The translations under genes were made by a program, and so were the position numbers. Under the pieces are notes generated by a model. It searched no databases, was not told the origin of the DNA, and worked only from the letters and a program-made list of their open reading frames with translations. Of a stretch of DNA of 23,318 bases, positions 19,272 to 23,318 are shown in pieces (the stretch's first letter is position 1; every line of letters starts with the position of its first letter). This DNA comes from Ettlia oleoabundans (Eukaryota; Chlorophyta; Chlorophyceae; Chlamydomonadales), in contig JAAMXP010002506.1 in NCBI GenBank assembly GCA_019693395.1, positions 1-23,318 on the forward strand, read 5' to 3'.

Positions 19272-22200
19272 ATGGCCAGCTGGCTGCAGCAGCAGGCCAC
19301 CCAGGCCGCCACTCAGCCCGGTAGATATGCTATGCGGGCGTCTCAAGACCTGGAGCCTGAGGAGAGCAACCGCACGCCCCCTTCAGTGCGGCGTGGCAGC
19401 GCAGCGCTGCGGGCCTCTGTGCTTGAAATTCCCTCGGATATGTCGCCAGGCCGGTCGGAACGGGCATTTAGGACGGGCAATGAGCGGCTTTACGAGGCCT
19501 ACAACGACCTGCACGCCCTGGCCCAAGACTTTGAAAAGCCATTCGACGCCCCCGCCATCCTGGTGGTTGGGCACCAAACGGATGGCAAGTCAGGTAGGGT
19601 GAAGAGCCCCAGTGGTTGCCAGAAACCGTTCCAATGTGGGAAAGGGAGCAATGCAGCAGCTGATATGTGCCGCGCAGCCGTACAGGGATCACAGCGCCGG
19701 CATGGCGGCACACGATACTGTTTTTGCCTACTCCCAGTAACTGCCAACAACATGCCTGCCTGCCGTGCTACTCAGCAGTTCTCTTTCGCTCGTGCTGCAC
19801 GCAGCCCTGGTTGAAGCCCTGATGGGCTTCCAGTTCAATCACGTGGGCGGTGGTACCAAAACGCGGCGCCCCATCACGCTGCACATGAAGTACAACAGCG
19901 CATGCGTGCAGCCACACTGCTACCTCATCACAGACGAGTTTGGGGAGCAGGAGGCCACATTGGAGGAGCTGCAGGTGGGTAGTGGCTGCTGCTGCTACGC
20001 ACGCCGCTGCTACGCGCGCAAGGGGCTGCACCGCATAGCAATGTGTCGGCTTGCCAGCCAGAGCCAAGGCACCGGCAGTGTGCCTCGCTTGAAGCCGACT
20101 GGGTCCAGGGTGTAGCTTACTGTTCTTGGTCGGATGGTATTGTTGGTGATCACAATAGCCAACCATGACGCTGAAGAGCCCACATCAGCCTAACATGTCA
20201 TCATGCATAGCAGCAATGCGTCAATGATGGGCATCAATTGTCAACTCTTGCCTGTTGGCAGCCGGTTCTGGGCTGGGCTTTGCTACCGATCAAAGGAGGG
20301 TTTGCTGGGCATGTTACAGATGTCCCTGCCGTCAGGATCTTCCTTGGCCACCTGCATTGCACCATCTGCGGCCCAATGTTCTTGCCTCCTCCCATCAACC
20401 ATACCCTCCATGGCAGCCCTAGAATTGTGCTAAACATCCATTCACCCACCATCTAGTGATGTAAACCCGGCCATCCCAATGCAGGATTACATTGAGAATG
20501 AGAACGCGCGGCTGGACCGTGAGGCACAGTTTTGGTCCAAGGAGATTGTGGTGCGCATTGAGTACAAGTTCTGCCCCAACCTTACCATCATCGACACACC
20601 AGGTGGGCATGGGTGATTGGGTAATTGGATCGGCGTCCCAACCACCAACTTTAGTAGTCAGTCCCACCAGCTGCGCGCGGAACTCTGGTGCTTGCTAAGT
20701 GCCATCAGCACGATGCAGGTCGTAGGGCCTTTGCAAGGCTGCCAGGGGGCCTTCAATTTACCGGCGTCCCAGTTGGAATGCATTCGCCTTGCCTGGCTCT
20801 AATACCCCTTCCTGTCCTGCCCTGATCAACCCTTGCTTCGTACAGGCCTCATCTCCGCCGCTCCCGGCAAGCGCAACAGCACGCTCCAGAGCAGCGCACG
20901 CCAGGTGGAGGCAATGGTGCGTTTGAAGATGGAGCAGCGGGAGTACATCATCCTGTGCCTGGAGGACTCAAACGACTGGTCAAACGCGACCACGCGCCGG
21001 CTTGTCATGCAGGTATGACATTGCTGGTAACCGACTGGCGGAAACACCGCTGGATGCAAACTACCCTTGAGTTGCTATGCCTATGGAACCAACGCTGCGG
21101 AATGCCACATCGTCATTGGACTGTTGGCCGGGTTCGCATTGTGCTGCAACCGTGCACAACCATTTTAGTGCACTTGCCTTGCCACACACTACCTAAGCTA
21201 CTGTCTGCAGGTGGACCCCAGCCTGTCCCGCACTGTGGTCGTCTCCACCAAGTTGGATACACGCATCCCACAGGTATTGAGGTTTGGCGCTGGTCGCTGC
21301 TGTGCATTGCTACTTGGCTGTGCTGTGCTGTGGTGATGGGGCCCGGTGCATCCTCGTTGCTCATACATCCCTGGTGCAGTCAAGGAGTGCCGTGCCCTGC
21401 TTGCTGCCCTGCATGATTTTATATGCCTGCCTCCTGTGCTGCTTGACCGCAGTTTGCGCGGTCACACGACGTGGAGATGTACCTGCGGCCACCTGCGCGC
21501 CTGCTGGAGCCCACCATGCTGGGTGGCTCGCCCTTTTTTACGTGAGCAAAACAGATAGCATGCTGTGGCCAACATGGACCGCAGTTGTCAGTCTGGGTTC
21601 TGGCCTCAGAGCACGCAGGGCACCCAGCAGCAGCCTTTGAATGTAGCCAGGAGACCTCCTTTACCAAAGCTCTTCAAGAATATGATCTCGGTTCTCTTGC
21701 ACTGCCAGGACCCATCTCTGTTGGGTATGCCAGCACCCCCGTCAAGCTTCCTTCACTTTGCACGACCTACCCACATTGCATTCATGACTGGCTGCCATGC
21801 AGCTCTGTGCCGTCGGGCCGTGTGGGCAACAGCAAGGACGCCATCTTCCGCTCCAACGAGCACTTCCGCGGTGCTGTGGCTGACCGTGAGGCGCTGGATG
21901 TGGCTGAACTGGAGTCACGGCTGGGGCGCAAGCTGGAGAAGGCGGAGCGCGCCCGTATTGGTGTGGGCCAGCTGCGCCGCTTCCTGGAGCACCTGCTGCA
22001 GCGCAGGTGATGGAGGCATGGGGTGGTGCTGGGGTGCTGTTCAACAGGGGTTCTGATGTGGTCCTGGTGAGTGGCTTTGCCATGGAGGTTGCTCGGTCCC
22101 TTGGAGACTAAGGCAGCATCCTCAGAGTTGTCCCACTTCATGCATCTACCTCGCCTGGAATCCTGCAGGTACCTTGAGAATGTGCCCACCATAGTGCCTG

Positions 22201-23173
22201 TGCTCGAGAAGGAGTACCGCAATGCCAGCAGGCGGCTGGAGGAGACGCAGGTGGAACTCAACGATCTGCACCCAGAGAAGCTTAAGGTGGGTGTGTAGGG
22301 GGGGTGACAGGCTGGATGTGGTACCTATGTGGGCCCAGCGGCAGTTTGTGAGGTGTGTCTTTCTTATCAACAGGCGGCTGTGTAGGCCGGCAAGGAGGCA
22401 AAAACACTGAGCAAGCGTGGTAAGAGGAGTGGGGGCTAGCACAACGGGGGATGGCTGGCAGCGTGCAGGCAGGAGTTTGACCTTCCGGCTGCTGGCCAGG
22501 CTCTCATGTGGATTCTCTCAAACTGCCTGCTGCCTCTGTGCAGGAGAAGGGCCGTGTATTCCGTGAGAGCTTCCTGTCCAAGCTGGCGCTGCTGCTGCGT
22601 GGTACGGTGGCGGCACCGCCGGAGCGGTTTGGTGAGACGCTGGCTGACGAGCACATCCGGGGCGGCGCCTTTGTGGGACCCGACAACAAGCCTGTCATGG
22701 TGAACGAGCAGCTTCCAAACGCCCATATGCGGCTGTTTGGCGGCGCGCAGTACCACAGAGCCATGGCAGAGTTCAGGGCAGGTGTGTGGCGGCTGTGGGA
22801 GATTGTGCTGCGTATGATGGTCAGATGCAAGGTTGCACAAGAGCAGTGGTGATGTTGGTTGGCACCGTAGCAGGTCCAATATTGCTCAACTTGTTTCTAA
22901 TGAGCTGCCCCCGCCCTGTGTGATCCATCGTGACTCTTGTAGCACTGATGCATTTGTGGGTTTGTCCGGGCTGTCTCCCCCTAACTATGTGAGCAAATCA
23001 CTCCTTGCCTGCTTCCTATTTACCACTTGCTCCCTGCCCACCTCCTCTGGGCCCCTGCAGGCATTGGCACCATAAACTGCCCTGACATTTCTCGGGAGGA
23101 AATTGTGAATGCCTGCGGTATCGACGACTTCCACGATGGTGTCAACTACACCCGCACAGCCTGCGTCATAGCG
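19272..23173 (+). CDS. ARC5: Dynamin-like chloroplast division GTPase ARC5/DRP5B (3' truncated)
   Basis: Cytosolic dynamin-related GTPase that forms a ring on the outer envelope and pinches plastids, and also acts on peroxisomes in plants. Ten exons visible, 534 aa: 19272-19593, 19805-19974, 20485-20602, 20846-21012, 21211-21273, 21453-21541, 21803-22006, 22169-22286, 22544-22781, 23061-23173. GTPase motifs: G1 GHQTDGKS (100-107), G2 around GGGTKTRRP (122-130), G3 DTPG (201-204), G4 TKLD (272-275). ARC5-specific stretches are strong: ALVEALMGFQFNHVGGG, CLEDSNDWSNATTRR, SVPSGRVG, GGAQYHRAMAEFR and EEIVNACG. The ~70-residue head is poorly conserved and rich in Ser and Arg. The later stalk, any PH-like region and the C-terminal GED lie beyond the window; Arabidopsis ARC5 is about 777 aa. 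ATG 19272 is the first in this frame near the exon. Confidence 0.96.
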
Positions 23174-23318
23174 GTGGGTGCCAGGTTCACGACTTGGCTG
23201 GTGGATGAGCCGTGGTGCTGCAAACGTGGTGCTGTGTGATCGATTTCCTCCACATGCCTCTTGTTAAGTCAGGCCGAGCATTGCTGCCTCATAGCCTGCG
23301 GTTTGCTGTGCGCGCCCC
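23174..23318 (+). other. Intron of ARC5 running off the window
   Basis: After the exon ending in codon Ala at 23173 the sequence begins GTGGGTG, a donor of the usual form here. The next family motif, which starts near VAKARETFEP in plants, is not found before 23318. Confidence 0.75.

Noticed and set aside
19012..19602. Open frame upstream of and overlapping ARC5 exon 1
   Set aside because: It is not in the ARC5 frame, and the conserved LYEAYNDLHALAQ stretch is read in the other frame. At most it is a 5' UTR frame.
1..23318. Mobile element, CRISPR array, tRNA or rRNA gene
   Set aside because: No terminal repeats, transposase motifs, spaced repeats or cloverleaf sequence were seen by reading. 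A RepeatMasker and tRNAscan run would settle it.

Overview
This is nuclear DNA from a eukaryote, most likely a green alga of the Chlorella group (Trebouxiophyceae). The sequence is GC-rich. Genes are cut into many short exons by introns of roughly 85-510 bases, with donors mostly of GTGNGN type and acceptors mostly TGCAG. Intergenic spaces are only 145-640 bases. One gene is the chloroplast-division dynamin ARC5/DRP5B, which points to a photosynthetic lineage. The genus is an inference; no rRNA or other marker is present. There are no operons, tRNA or rRNA genes, transposons or CRISPR arrays that I can see.

Layout from left to right: a possible last exon of an upstream gene (87-173, +); protein prenyltransferase alpha subunit (768-2859, -, 5 exons, 387 aa); an unrecognised 109-aa gene (3004-3555, -, 3 exons, tentative); SDA1, a 60S ribosome-biogenesis factor (4199-10828, +, 17 exons, 846 aa); a membrane protein with a DUF1499 domain (11138-13145, +, 7 exons, 276 aa); an ARID/BRIGHT DNA-binding protein (13389-17421, +, 7 exons, 927 aa); an EIF1AD-like OB-fold protein (17914-18933, -, 3 exons, 225 aa); and ARC5/DRP5B (19272-23173, +, 10 exons, cut off by the window edge, 534 aa visible).

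I built the exon models by hand by joining exons whose phases match and whose translations align with remembered family motifs. Every junction in the six recognised genes keeps frame. The genes do not form a pathway. They are housekeeping genes for prenylation, 60S assembly, probable 40S or nuclear translation-factor work, transcription or chromatin, and plastid division. Two neighbouring pairs are divergent (small gene/SDA1 and EIF1AD/ARC5) and one pair is convergent (ARID/EIF1AD).

I found no clear new multi-gene system. The items most worth a second look are a GC-AG intron and a stop-free, frame-preserving intron in SDA1, a 16-base duplication over the SDA1 start codon that creates an overlapping upstream ORF, a G-run cluster beside an SDA1 5' splice site, an EIF1AD intron whose retention would remove the acidic tail, and the unrecognised small gene.
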